Source: Alphaproteobacteria bacterium (GTDB lineage Bacteria > Myxococcota_A > UBA796 > UBA2385). Taken from it: DNA of 64,000 nucleotides. Each line of letters opens with the position of its first letter. Positions within the stretch are counted from its first letter, which is position 1. Below the pieces are notes generated by a model. The model was not told the DNA's origin and searched no databases. It worked only from the letters and a program-made list of their open reading frames with translations. This document shows, piece after piece, positions 45,299 through 55,064 of this stretch. The position numbers and the translations under genes are program-made. Location: the NCBI GenBank assembly GCA_020632755.1, contig JACKEY010000014.1:95868-159867 (forward strand), read 5' to 3'.

Positions 45299-45924
45299 AT
45301 GAACGGTGAGTGGAAAGCCCGTAGGAAACCTACACAAGCGCGAGCGATCGCCACATGGGACGCAATCGTCGAGGCTTGCGCTCAGGTTCTGCGGGACGAA
45401 GGCGCCGCCGCGGTGAGCACGAACCGCATCGCCGAGGTCGCCGGCGTCAGCATCGGGTCGCTCTACCAGTACTTCCCCAACAAGGAGTCGGTGCTGCTGG
45501 CCCTGGCCGACCGCGAGGTGGAGACCCTGCGCGAGAACCTCGAAGCGCTGCTGCGGGTGTCGGGCGATCTGCACGCCGAGGTCGTCGTCGAGCAGGTCAT
45601 CCGCGGCATGTTCGCGATGCGCGAGCAGCACGTGCTGCTGATGCGTGTGGCCCAGGCCGATCGCGATCTGCCGGACATGGCCAGCCGCCGTGTGGCTGTG
45701 GCCGAGAGCCTGCGCGACATGGTGCCGGCTGCTGGCCCGCCGGAAGGGCCAGGTCCGCGAGATGGACGCCGATGTGGTGAGCTTTGTCATCGTTCACGCC
45801 ATCCAGGGCAACCTGCAGGCCATCGACGGGGCCTGGAGCCGTGGTTCCTCAGCAAGGACGAGCTGATCGACGAGATCGTGGCCTCGTCGTCCGCTACGTG
45901 CGGGCCGATCCACCGGCTCGGTAG
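45299..45924 (+). CDS. TetR/AcrR family repressor, frame broken
   Basis: About 208 residues when the frame is repaired. The N-terminal HTH is intact: AIVEACAQVLRDEGAAAVST NRIAEVAGVSIGSLYQYFP-NKESV. The ligand domain is interrupted near 45727 (frame shifts at CCGGCTGCTGG), near 45830 and near 45882. The intended reading continues LLARRKGQVREMDADVVSFV, then PWFLSKDELIDEIV, then RYVRADPPAR-stop at 45924. I read these as sequencing or assembly indels, because the intended protein is complete across them. The palindrome upstream is its likely operator; the divergent Coq4 gene is the nearest target. Confidence 0.72.
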
Positions 45925-45953
45925 ACGCGACTGCCGCGCGGTAGGCTGCCGCC

Positions 45954-48483
45954 ATGCCCGACCGCCCCCACGACCGCGACGCGCCGACGAGCGGCGGACC
46001 ATCGTCGTCCCCGACGACGACCCCGACTCCAGCGGGCACACGATCGTGGCGACGACGGCCCGGTGGCACACGATCGTGGTCCCGACGACGGCCCGGCCAC
46101 CAGCGGGCACACGATCGTGGTCCCTGACGACGGCCCGGCCACCCACGGGCACACGATCGTGGTCTCCGACGACGGCCCGGCCACCCACGGGCACACGATC
46201 GTGGTCCCCGACGACGGCCCGGCCACCCACGGCACACGATCGTCGCGCCGGACGACGGCCCGGCGTCGAGCGGCCGGACCCTGGTGGCCCGCGAGCCCGC
46301 GCCTCCCCGCACAGCACCTCCTCGTCCGAGCGCCGCGCCTCCTCGTCCGAGCGCCGCGCCTCCTCGTCCGAGCACCGCGCCTCCTCGTCCGAGCGCCGCG
46401 CCTCCTCGTCCGAGCGCCGCGCCTCCTCGTCCGAGCGCCGCGCCTCCTCGCTCTCCGCCTCCTCCGGCGAGCCGCGCGGCTCCCACCCCCGCCACGAGCC
46501 TGCGCCCGTCCGCCGGCCCGCGCCGGCCGACCCGGACCTGGGCGGCCTGCCGTCGCTGCCCGATCTGGCCAGCCTGGACGGCGCCGGCCCCAGCCGCCGC
46601 GAGCCCCTGATCCCCCGGCCCCGACCGGCTGCCCGGCCCCAGCGTCGTGCCGTCGGGTGCGCTGCCCGACGAGTCTGAGGCCCAGCGCGCCGCCCGCTAC
46701 GCGGAAGCCAGGGGCTACCTGGCGACGGCCGTCGATCGGCTGCGGCGCGCCAACGAACGCGGCCGGCTCTACGGCCTGTCGCACCCCGAGGCCCAGGCCG
46801 CCATCGACGACGCCTGGGGCCCGCTCAACGGCGCGCTGGAGCTCGTCCACCCGCTCAAGGTGCACGCCTCGCTCGACGGCACCATCTGGGAAGGCGACCT
46901 GCTGGTCCCCGAAGACGACGACAAGCCGGGGCTCGGCCGGCTGCTGCACCGCGAGGGCATCCAGACGGTGGCCTTCCACCAGGGCATGACCCGCGACGAG
47001 CTGGTCGGGCTGCTCGGCGTGCTGCGCCTGAACCTGGGACTGCCGCAGTACGAGGAAGAGACCCTGGACAGCCTGCTCTGGCAGGCGGATCTGCCCCACG
47101 TCCGCACAAGGCCGTGGCCGCGATCATGCGCGCCGAGGCGATCTCCGGCGACGCCGAGCGCTTCCTGAAGGCAGGCGCCAGCCGCAGCGAGACCCTGCTC
47201 GAGGGCATCCAGGACTGGCCCGCAGCCGCCGGCGGACCCGCTTCGAGCTGGACGAGCAGGCCCTCGCCCGGGCGATGCAGGCCCAGGCCGACGCCCAGAC
47301 GCAGGGCGGGGCCGAGGGCTGGGACGACGAGCTGCCGGACGAGGACTGGGAGCGCTGGTTCGCCGAGGAGGCCGAAGACGACGGCGAGGCGCTGCGCGAG
47401 CTGGCCGACGCCGCCGCCCGCGAGACCCCTGGGGACGTGACCGCGCGGCTCGGCATGCTGCTGCTGGACACGGCGCGCGAGAAGCGGGCCGAGCTGCTGA
47501 CCCGCGAGGCGCTCAAGCTGGCCGAGGGTGCGCTGGCCGACCTGGTGCGGCTGCACGCCTCGCGCGGGCTGGCGACCCTGCTGGCCGCCCTCGACGAGGA
47601 CATCGCCGCCGAGTCGTCGCTGGCGGTGCGCCAGCGGCTCGAGGAGTTCCGCCGGCTGGCCACCGATCCGACCCTGATCGCGCGGGTGCTGGCGCATGGG
47701 GACGACAACCCGGGCGAGGGGGACGAGGCGTCTGGCGAGGCGCTGCTGCGGCTGCTCGACGACGGCGCCATCCGCGCCCTGGTCGAGTGGAGCTTCGGCG
47801 AGCAGGCGGGCGACGAGGCGGCTGGAGCAGGTCTCGTGGCTGCACTCGGCGCTCGGCGCGGCGGCGGCCCGGCGGGCGCGCGGCTGGCTGTCCGAGGCCC
47901 ACGGTCGGCCAGAGCTCCTGGTGCCCGGCATCCGACTGCTCAGCGCGCGGGACCAGGCCGAGGACCGCGCCCTGCGGCCCCACCTGCTGTTCCACGAGGC
48001 CGGCCGCGTGGTCGAGGAGACCCTCGCCTGGTACGGCCGCACGGGCATCCCCTGACGAAGACCTCGACGCCTTCGGGCAGCTGCTGCTGGACCGCCGCCC
48101 GCGGATCCGCCGCAGCGCGGTGACGGCGCTGCGGTCGGGCGACGGCGAGCGCATGCGGCCCTGGCTGGCCCGGCAGCTGCGGCCGGAGTCGCTGGCCCAG
48201 CAGTCCCCGAGCTCCAGCAGGACCTGTGCGAGGCCGCTGCCGCCCTGCTGGGCGACCGCGCGCTGCGCATGCTCGAGTCCATCCTGCTGGAGCACAAGGT
48301 GGGGCTGTTCGCCGGCAAGGACGAAGCCGCCCTGCTGGAAGCCGCGGCCAGCGGGCTGGTGCGGCTGGGCACGCCGTCGGCGAAGCGGGCGCTGGAGTCG
48401 GGGGCAAGGGCTGGGTGCGGGCCCGGTCGCAGGCCTGCAAGGCGGCGCTGTCGCGGTTCCAGCTGCGGGGGAGCGGGGCATGA
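45954..48483 (+). CDS. Large HEAT/ARM-like repeat protein with repetitive N-terminus, frame broken
   Basis: About 840 residues once repaired. The N-terminus holds 14-residue repeats GHTIVVPDDGPATH and then seven-residue repeats PPRPSAA. From about 46650 a folded, helical region begins: SEAQRAARYAEARGYLATAV, RRANERGRLYGLSHPEAQAA, then TIWEGDLLVPEDDDKPGLGR LLHREGIQTVAFHQG. The C-terminal third has HEAT-like spacing (AALLGDRALRMLESILLEHK; ASGLVRLGTPSAKRAL). The reading frame breaks at several points (about 47100, 47230, 47820, 48050, 48210, 48405), so I annotate one gene. It overlaps the HD-GYP-like gene by four bases. Gene pairs of this form are common in Myxococcota; the function of the protein is unknown. 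Confidence 0.62.
46036..46246 (+). repeat. 42-bp tandem repeat encoding 14-residue motif
   Basis: The unit GCACACGATCGTGG recurs at 46036, 46066, 46107, 46149, 46191 and 46232. The full 42-base period encodes GHTIVVPDDGPATH. Intervals of 41 are the 42-base period minus one, in line with single-base loss; the first, 30-base, interval is one shortened copy. Confidence 0.75.
46317..46442 (+). repeat. Six 21-bp tandem repeats encoding PPRPSAA
   Basis: Six units of CCTCCTCGTCCGAGCGCCGC plus one base, with one substitution (GCACC for GCGCC) in the third copy. No indels occur inside. They encode a proline-rich linker between the acidic repeats and the folded part of the HEAT-type protein. Confidence 0.8.
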
Positions 48484-50044
48484 GCACGGTGCAGGGATCG
48501 GCCCACGGGGGGGCCTGGGCGCGCTGCCCGGCCGGCTGGCCCTGGATCAGCCCGGCGTCGAGGCCGCGAAGGCCGAGCGTGCGCGTCGCCGCGCGGTGGC
48601 GGACCACGCCCGCGAGCTCGCCGTGCAGCTCGACGCGCTGGGTCGGACCCTGACCTTCCACGAAGCCAGCAACGCCGCGGTGCGCCACGTGCTGGCCCGC
48701 GTCGAGGAGTCGCTGGCCGGCCTGCGGGCCACCGGCCGGCGGGCGGACTGCCCGAAGAACGTGTCGCCCTGGTCTTCGCGGAGGGCACGCCTTCGCCAAC
48801 GGCGTCTGGTTGCGGGCCACGCGGCGGTCCTGGGACGCCACCAGCCGGTTCACCGAGCAGCTGGCGGGCCTGCGCGCTCGCGGGTGGTGCTGGACCTGCC
48901 GCGGCTGACCGCCGACAGCCTGCTCGGTGTGGCGCGCATCCTGCGCGTGTACCGCGACTTCGACCCCGAAGCGGTCCGGCCGCTCGGCGGTGTGCGGCTG
49001 ATCCCGCTGCCGGCCGACGCCGGGCGCCTGCGCGATGCCGCGGCCCGCCGGCGCGTCGAGGCGCTGGAGCTGTTCGAGGAGGGGCTCGCGGTCTGCGATC
49101 CGGAGCGGCTGGCCAGCCTGGACCTGTACGCGCGCCGCCGCCAGCGCGCCCTTGTGCTGGGCATGGTGCAGATGGCCGAAGAAGGCACCGAGGAGCTCCT
49201 GTCGCTGACGGCCCTGCGCGAGAGCGGTTCCCTGACGGACGCCGCCCACGACCTGGTCGTCGCCATCCTGTCGGTGTGCATCGGGCGCGCCATGGACCTG
49301 TCCTGCCGCGACCTGCTGCGGCTGGGCGTGTCGGCGATCAGCCACAACGTGGGCGAGGCCTTCCTGCCCGAGGAGCTGCGCAAGGTCCCGCGATCCCTGG
49401 CCCCGACCGAGCGCGATCGGCTCGAGACCCACCCCTGCGCGGCACCCGCTACCTGCTGCAGACCTACGGCTTCGCGGCGGGCACCGTCGACCGCGCCCTG
49501 GTCAGCGCCGAGCACCACCGCCACAACGACGGCGTCGGCGGCTACCCGGCCGGACCCGGCCAGCCCCACCTGTTCGCCCGCATCGTCAGCGTGGCCGATC
49601 GCTTCGCCGCGCTGGCCTCGCACCGGGCCCACCGGGCCGCGCTGCCGCCGGACCAGGCCATCAAGAAGCTGCTGCGCGGCTCGGGCCCCTGAGCTGGACC
49701 CGCTGCTGGTCCGGTCCTTCGTCCGGGTCGTCGGCCGGTTCCCGCCCGGGTCCTGCGTCGAGCTCGACACCGGCGAGGTCGCCGTGGTCCTGGCCCCGGC
49801 CAGGGCCGCTTCCCGCTGGCCCGCCCCAAGGTGCTGCTGGTGCGCGACGAAGACGGCCTGCCGCTCGACACGCCCATCGAGGTCGACCTGGGCGCGATCG
49901 CCACCCCGGCGCCGCGCCTGGCTGCGCACCATCGCCCGCACGCGGGACCCGGGGCGGCTGTCCCTGGACGTGGCCAACCTGGTGTTCGGCGACCGCGCCC
50001 AGGTCGCGCCCACCCACCTGGACACCACGGTGATGGCGACCTGA
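48480..50044 (+). CDS. Degenerate HD-GYP-like protein, frame broken
   Basis: About 520 residues once repaired. The central region aligns with HD-GYP phosphodiesterases but the metal ligands are altered: where they have HDIGK it has ISHNVGEAFLPEELRKVP, and where they have HHERWDGSGYP it has EHHRHNDGVGGYP. The helix pattern after it (VSVADRFAALASHRAHRAA) and LARIVSVADRF-type DxF site remain. So the cyclic-di-GMP phosphodiesterase activity is doubtful, though binding is possible. Frame breaks fall near 48510, 48750, 48890, 49440, 49690, 49800 and 49920. It starts four bases inside the previous gene (ATGA) and may act with it. Confidence 0.65.
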
Positions 50045-50051
50045 GCCGGAA

Positions 50052-50069
50052 TCCTACGGATTCGTAGGA
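50052..50069 (+). promoter_or_regulatory. 18-bp palindrome upstream of glutamine synthetase, site 1
   Basis: TCCTACGGATTCGTAGGA. Two perfect six-base arms around a six-base core; flanking A/T extends it to eight pairs (ATCCTACG / CGTAGGAT). It is the first of three copies between the HD-GYP-like gene and the glutamine synthetase gene. Confidence 0.5.
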
Positions 50070-50176
50070 TCCAGATCGCGCCCCGCAGCGGAGGCGTGCC
50101 GCGAGAAGCCAGCAGGGGCGGGCATCTCGGACATCCGCCTCCCCCGACGACGACGGCGGCATCGGGGCCTCTCGAA

Positions 50177-50194
50177 TCCTACATTATCGTAGCT
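50177..50194 (+). promoter_or_regulatory. 18-bp palindrome upstream of glutamine synthetase, site 2
   Basis: TCCTACATTATCGTAGCT. Four central arm bases (CTAC/GTAG) pair and the outer two are changed. The start is 31 bases before site 3, i.e. about three helix turns, so both would face the same side of the DNA. Confidence 0.5.
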
Positions 50195-50207
50195 CGACGG
50201 AAGGCAT

Positions 50208-50225
50208 TCCTACATCCATGTAGGT
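50208..50225 (+). promoter_or_regulatory. 18-bp palindrome upstream of glutamine synthetase, site 3
   Basis: TCCTACATCCATGTAGGT. Five arm bases pair (CCTAC/GTAGG) around a six-base core. It is the copy nearest the glutamine synthetase start, 126 bases upstream, in a stretch with no coding frame. Confidence 0.5.
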
Positions 50226-50351
50226 CCGTGGAGCGCCTCCTCCTCGACATGCCCATCGCCAGCGCCTCCTCGCGGGCTGGCACGGAGGTTGCTCAGGGGC
50301 CGACCCTGCCTCGCAGGACCCCTTCTCCCCCGCACCTCCCCTGAGCGCCCC

Positions 50352-51383
50352 ATGGCCACCATCGCCGAGTACATCTGGGTCGACGGAACCCACCCCACCG
50401 CCCTCGTCCGCAGCAAGACCAAGATCATGCCGGAGACCCTCGAGGCGCCTGACCTGTCGGACTTCCCGCTCTGGGCCTTCGACGGCAGCTCCACCAACCA
50501 GGCCCCGGCGGCGACAGCGATCGGATCCTCAAGCCGGTCTGCATGGTGGCCGACCCCGTCCGCGGCAAGGGCGCGCCGGCTGGTGATGTGCGAGGTCTTC
50601 GAGCCCGACGGCACCACCGCCCACAAGAGCAACAAGCGCGCCGTGCTGCGCGAGGTCATGGCGAAGGCCGCCGCCCAGGAGCCCTGGATCGCCTTCGAGC
50701 AGGAGTACACCTTCTTCGACGGCAGCAAGCCCCTGGGCTTCCCCTGCCGAGCGCCGCTACCCCGCCCCCAGGGCCCGTACTACTGCGGCGTCGGCGCCGA
50801 CGAGGTCTACGGCCGCGAGGTGGTCGAGGAGCACATGAAGGTGTGCCTGGAAGCCGGCATCCACCTGACCGGCATCAACGCCGAGGTCATGCCCGGCCAG
50901 TGGGAGTTCCAGTGCGGCGGCCCCGGCGTCGACCTGCTGACCGCCAGCGACCACCTGTGGCTGGCCCGCTGGCTGCTGTACCGCGTGGGCGAGGACTACG
51001 GCATCAGCGCCACGCTGGACCCCAAGCCCGTGCCCGGTGACTGGAACGGCGCCGGCATGCACACCAACTACAGCACCGCCCCTGATGCGCACCACCGGCG
51101 GCCGCGGCGTCATCGAGGCCGCCTGCGAGGCGCTCGGCACCCGGCGCGAGGAGCACCTGGCCGTCTACGGCTGGGGCAACGAAGGCCGCCTGACCGGCGC
51201 CCACGAGACCTGCTCGTACAAGGACTTCAAGTACGGCATCGCCGACCGCACCGCGTCCATCCGCATCCCGCGCATGGTGGCCGAGGTCGGCTACGGCTAC
51301 CTCGAGGATCGCCGCCCGGCCGCCAACGCCGATCCTACGACGTCTGCACCGTGCTGCTGAAGACCACCCTGGGTCTCTGGTAG
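50352..51383 (+). CDS. Glutamine synthetase, beta-grasp GSII (eukaryotic-type), frame broken
   Basis: About 345 residues, matching GSII rather than the ~470-residue bacterial GSI. It makes glutamine from glutamate, ammonia and ATP. Seen: the beta-grasp start MATIAEYIWVDGTHPT, LWAFDGSSTNQAP (GSII 'DGSST'), FEQEYTFFDG, GVGADEVYGREVVEEHMKVC, GINAEVMPGQWEFQCG and GAGMHTNYST. Frame breaks occur near 50506, 50575, 50745, 51080 and 51335. The third is net in-frame, because three single C losses cancel. In each case a lost C in a C-run restores the family motif. Three palindromes in the upstream gap suggest specific control; a GC stem-loop follows. Confidence 0.82.
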   Translation: MATIAEYIWVDGTHPTALVRSKTKIMPETLEAPDLSDFPLWAFDGSSTNQAPAATAIGSSSRSAWWPTPSAARARRLVMCEVFEPDGTTAHKSNKRAVLREVMAKAAAQEPWIAFEQEYTFFDGSKPLGFPCRAPLPRPQGPYYCGVGADEVYGREVVEEHMKVCLEAGIHLTGINAEVMPGQWEFQCGGPGVDLLTASDHLWLARWLLYRVGEDYGISATLDPKPVPGDWNGAGMHTNYSTAPDAHHRRPRRHRGRLRGARHPARGAPGRLRLGQRRPPDRRPRDLLVQGLQVRHRRPHRVHPHPAHGGRGRLRLPRGSPPGRQRRSYDVCTVLLKTTLGLW

Positions 51384-51396
51384 TCCAGGCGACACC

Positions 51397-51431
51397 CACG
51401 GCCCCGCTGGCTCCCCGCCGGCGGGGCCGTG
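51397..51431 (+). terminator. GC-rich stem-loop after glutamine synthetase
   Basis: CACGGCCCCGC pairs perfectly with GCGGGGCCGTG over 11 bases, with a 13-base loop. There is no T-tract, so if it ends transcription it would need a Rho-type or other mechanism. Confidence 0.4.
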
Positions 51432-51523
51432 CTGCGTCTCGGAGGTGAGGGCTCCGTGGCACGGGTCGCGGATCCCGTGGGACCGGGGCATGCTGCGCCC
51501 GTCGCCTCCCTCCCCGGTTCCCG

Positions 51524-52926
51524 ATGCTGCCCCTGCTCGTCGCCCTGATCCCCACGGCTTCCGCCGTCGGAGACTGCGGCACCCCCGCGGTCCTCGCTGC
51601 CCTGCACGACGCCGGTCCCGTGCCCTTCGCGCACGCCCTGACCGCGCCTGCGCGCCTGGACGGCGTCGCCCTGCCGCCGCCGCCTGGCGGAGGCAAGTCG
51701 ATCTACGGCTCGCCGTACAGCATGCACATCGAGACCGACAACTTCACGGTCAACTGGTGGGACAGCAGCATCCACCGGGCCGACGCCGAAGCCGCGGCCG
51801 ATGCGCTCGAGGTCGCGTGGAACAGCTACGTCGACCAGGGCTGGGTCGCGCCGGTGTCGTCCGACCGCTACCTGCTGTGGGTGCTGCTGGACCCGGGCTG
51901 GGCGGCACCACCGGGTACACGACCGAGTACTTCACCGACGAGTTCGGCGAGGGCTACCCGGTCATCTACCTGAACCCGACCTACGCCTACGACGACCCCT
52001 TCTGGGCGTCGCTGGCCGCCCACGAGCTGATGCACGCCTTCCAGTACGCGGTGCGTGACTTCGACAGCTACCGCGAGAGCGAGACCTGGTACTGGGAAGC
52101 CAGCGCCACCTGGGGCAGCGAGCTGGCCGACCCCGACGTCGACGGCCACCTGTACATCGCCGCCTGGTACGCCGATCAGTCGGCGCTCCGCTACGACAGC
52201 ACCGTCGGCAGCCACCAGTACGGCATGTTCGTGCTCAACGCCCTGGCTCGACGAGCACGTCGGCGCCGACACGATGCGCGACGTCTGGCTGGCCGGGCGG
52301 GATCGCAGCGGCGACGGCTGGGACGAGATCATCGGCGACACCACGGCCCGCACCCCGGGCGAGGTGTGGGGCGGTTTCACCGGCGCCTACGGCAACAACC
52401 TGCTGGAAGACTCCGCCGGCTACGGCGACGTGCCGATCCGCGGTGTCGTCGAGGACGGCGCGACCGGTGAGCTGCCCTACCTGGGCACCCACTACTTCGA
52501 GGTCGGCGAGGCCGCGTCGATCACCGTCGAAGGCACCGCCGTGGTCTCCGGCCCCGACGCCGTCGGGTCGAGCATCGACGTGTCGGGCGGCGACGTGCTG
52601 GCCGTCACCGGTCTGGCCGACGGCGCCAGCTACCGGCTGGCGGTCGGCGCGCCGTCGAGTCCCGACGACGACGACGACGACGACGAAGGGGCGGCGACAC
52701 CAGGCCCACCGGCGGCGGGACCGGCGGCGACGACGACGGGCTCGCCTGGGGACGACGGCGGCGGCGACGGGGACGGCGACGGCGGCGACGACGACGAGAC
52801 CCCAAGGGCGGCTGCGCCCTGTCGCCCGCCACGACGGCGCTCGCCCCTGGCATGCTGGCCCTCCTCGCGCTGCTGGGTCGGCGCCGGGAAGGAGCGGCCG
52901 ATGCGCGAGCGGGACGAAGGACCTGA
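51524..52926 (+). CDS. Secreted zinc metalloprotease-like protein with MYXO-CTERM-type end, frame broken
   Basis: About 465 residues. A signal peptide MLPLLVALIPTASAVGDCGT is followed by a propeptide-like part and DSSIHRADAEAAADALEVAW. The zinc site HELMHAFQYAVRDFDSYRES (H-E-L-M-H) lies in SLAAHELMHAF, with GYPVIYLNPTYAYDDPFW before it, as in myxobacterial metalloproteases such as the MXAN_6640 type. After an Asp-rich linker (DDDDDDDE, then G/D repeats) the end reads KGGCALSPATTALAPGMLAL LALLGRRRE: GC, hydrophobic helix, Arg cluster, which resembles a MYXO-CTERM sorting tail. Frame breaks near 51900 and 52240 (and one before the tail) need repair. The next gene overlaps its end. Confidence 0.72.
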
Positions 52927-53315
52927 CGACTTCGACGGGGACGACCTGGACGGAGAAGACCTGGGTGAAGAGGGCTTCGAAGCCTGGGATCGCACCTGGA
53001 AGCTGCCCTGGCGCAAGCTGGACGAGGGGGCCATGCGGCGGGCGGCCGAGGACGTCGCCAGCCAGTTCCAAGGCGTGAGCGTGAAGGTGGTGTGGAGGAG
53101 GACGACTGCGTCACCGCCTTCTTCACCGTGCCCGCCGAAGCCGAGAGCGCCGAGCACACGCGCGAGGTCGAGGTCAGCGCCTACTCGCTGGGCGGCGACG
53201 GCGTCGTGCTCAGCCTGGAGGTCGACGCCGCCGACAACGAGCTGTGCTGGGAGGACGCCGAGCGCCTGGCCGAGGATCTGGCCGACGCGCTGGACGCGGG
53301 CCCCTGGATCTGTGA
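52901..53315 (+). CDS. Small acidic protein, frame broken
   Basis: About 137 residues. It begins MRERDEGPDDFDGDDLDGED and is rich in Asp and Glu. It then runs AWDRTWKLPWRKLDEGAMRR AAEDVASQFQ, and after a frame break near 53093 VEEDDCVTAFFTVPAEAESA EHTREVEVSAYSLGGD and WEDAERLAEDLADALDAG. The end near 53300-53315 is uncertain because of a break in a G/C run. Two Cys, no membrane segment. It starts inside the metalloprotease end, so the two may be co-translated. No family recognised. Confidence 0.45.
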
Positions 53316-53326
53316 GCCTGGGACCG

Positions 53327-53905
53327 ATGACCCTCCTGCTGCCGCTGCTGCTGGCCTGCTGGGCGCCCGAGCTGGCGCCCGCGGGCGACGACGGCGAAGA
53401 CGGCGTGCCGCGGGTCGACGTGATCTTCGTGGACGGCGGCATCGTCGTGCCCGCCGACGTCGAAGCCGACGGCGCCCACCTGCCCGAGGACCGGGTGCTG
53501 GTCGAGCGCGCCTGGTCGCCGGGTGAAGACGTCGGATCCTGGGCCGGGCGCGGCGCGTGCTCGCCACCGCGCCGGACGTGCCCCAGTGCGTGATGCTGTT
53601 CCGGGTCGGCATCGGCAGCGAGCCGCCCGCAGCCTGGCCTGGGCCGAGCCCGACGGCGGCACCCTGCGCATGGAGCGTGTGTTCGGCGACCTGGTCATCG
53701 TCGACAGCTGGCAGGGGCCAGCCCGTGCGCTCCGATCCGGTGCCCGACGACGCCGAGCTGGTCCTGGTGCCGGCGGGCTGCCCGACCGAGAGCGCGGCCG
53801 AGCAGGGGCGTGCTGCACCCCGACGGCAAGCGCATCGCCGTGGTGGAAGGCCCCTTCCAGGAACGCAGCGGCGACGTGGGCTGGCGGGTCGCCGTCTACC
53901 GCTGA
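53327..53905 (+). CDS. Putative lipoprotein, frame broken
   Basis: About 190 residues. The N-terminus MTLLLPLLLACWAPELAPAG gives a lipobox LLAC. The mature part is strand-rich: VDVIFVDGGIVVPADVEADG, DRVLVERAWSPGEDVG, then after breaks RVFGDLVIVDSWQG, DAELVLVPAGCPTE and DGKRIAVVEGPFQERSGDVG ending VAVYR-stop. Frame breaks fall near 53545, 53625, 53720 and 53800. It converges with the methyltransferase gene, overlapping its 3' end by 10 bases. Function unknown. Confidence 0.5.
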
Positions 53906-55064
53906 TGGGGCAGCAGCACCTGCTGCACCCCGCGCGCGCCCGCAGCCAGGGCACCAGCTCGGCGGCGTGGTTCCAGGCCAGCAGCAGCACCCGGTCGGAC
54001 GCGACCGCGTCGGGCGGCAGCACCGGGATGGCCGTGCCGGGCACCTGCAGGCCCTGCTTGGCCGGGTTGCCGTCGCCGATCCATGGCACCCGGTCCACGT
54101 CCAGGCCGCACCAGGCCAGCAGGACCGTCGCTTTCGCGGCGGCGCCGTAGGCCGGGGTCGGAGGAGGGCGCGCAGGCGCTCGCGGACGGCGAGGGCGTGG
54201 CCGACGAGCGGGGCGAGGTCAGGGTCGTCGGCGGAGGCGTCCACCGAGGCAAGCAAGCGCGGCGGGGCGCCCGGCTGCAGCCAGGCCCGCAGGCTGCCGC
54301 CGTGCACCGGGAGGCGCTCGAGGGCGACCAGCCCCAGGCCGGCGGCCCCGCGCCGCGGCCGCCAGGGTGCGCGCCGAGAAGACGCAGAGGTGCTCGTGGT
54401 AGACGGTGTCGAAGGCGCCCTCGTCCACCATCGGGCGCAGGTCGGGGACCTCGACCACCACGTGGGCCGCCGGGCCGCAGCAGGCCAGCCGCGGCGGCCA
54501 GCAGGCCGACCGGATCGTCGACGTGGGCCAGCACGTTGCAGGCGACCACCGCGTCGAAGGCCCCGTGGTCTGCGGCCAGTCGCGCGGCGCTCTCGCGGTC
54601 GAAGAAGGCGCAGACCGTGGGCCGCCCAGCGGCGTTGGCCGCGGCCGCCGGGTTCTCCGCGGGGTCGACGCCGAGGGCATCCAGGCCGGCGCGGGCCATG
54701 GCCGCCAGGTGGGTGCCGTCGTTGCTCGCGACCTCCAGCACCCGGCCACCCGGGTGGCGGGCGGCCAGGGTCTCGGCCAGCCCCTGCCAGTGCCGGCCCA
54801 TCGCCGGCGACGTGCCGGACACGTAGGCGTAGTCGGTGAACAGCGCGGCCGGATCGACGACCTGGGGCACCTGGACCAGCCCGCAGCAGGGCGCAGCGAC
54901 ACAGGGTGAGCGGGGCCCGCGGCGCCGCGGCGGCCGTCGGCGGCGAAGGCGTTGGCCAGGGGCGGGTGGCCGTAGTCCAGCACCACGTCCAGGGCGGCGC
55001 TGCCGCAGATCCGACAGTCGGATCGCGTGTGGAAGGCCACGCCCGGCGGGGTCGGCAGGCTCAT
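53896..55064 (-). CDS. SAM-dependent C-methyltransferase (TylC3/NovU-like three-domain type), frame broken
   Basis: About 390 residues. The zinc-binding domain (C-x2-C: DCRICGSAALDVVLDYGHPP LANAF) is followed by the SAM domain: GRVLEVASNDGTHLAAMARA GLDALGVDPA and DAVVACNVLAHVDDPVGLLA. A break leads to HVVVEVPDLRPMVDEGAFDT and a C-terminal domain DRVPWIGDGNPAKQGLQVPG. This zinc plus SAM plus C-terminal layout is that of sugar C-methyltransferases. Breaks fall near 54950, 54480, 54350 and 54140 among others. It shares its start (TGATG) with the glycosyltransferase stop, and an epimerase precedes them, so a modified sugar or lipid glycan is likely. Confidence 0.7.
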
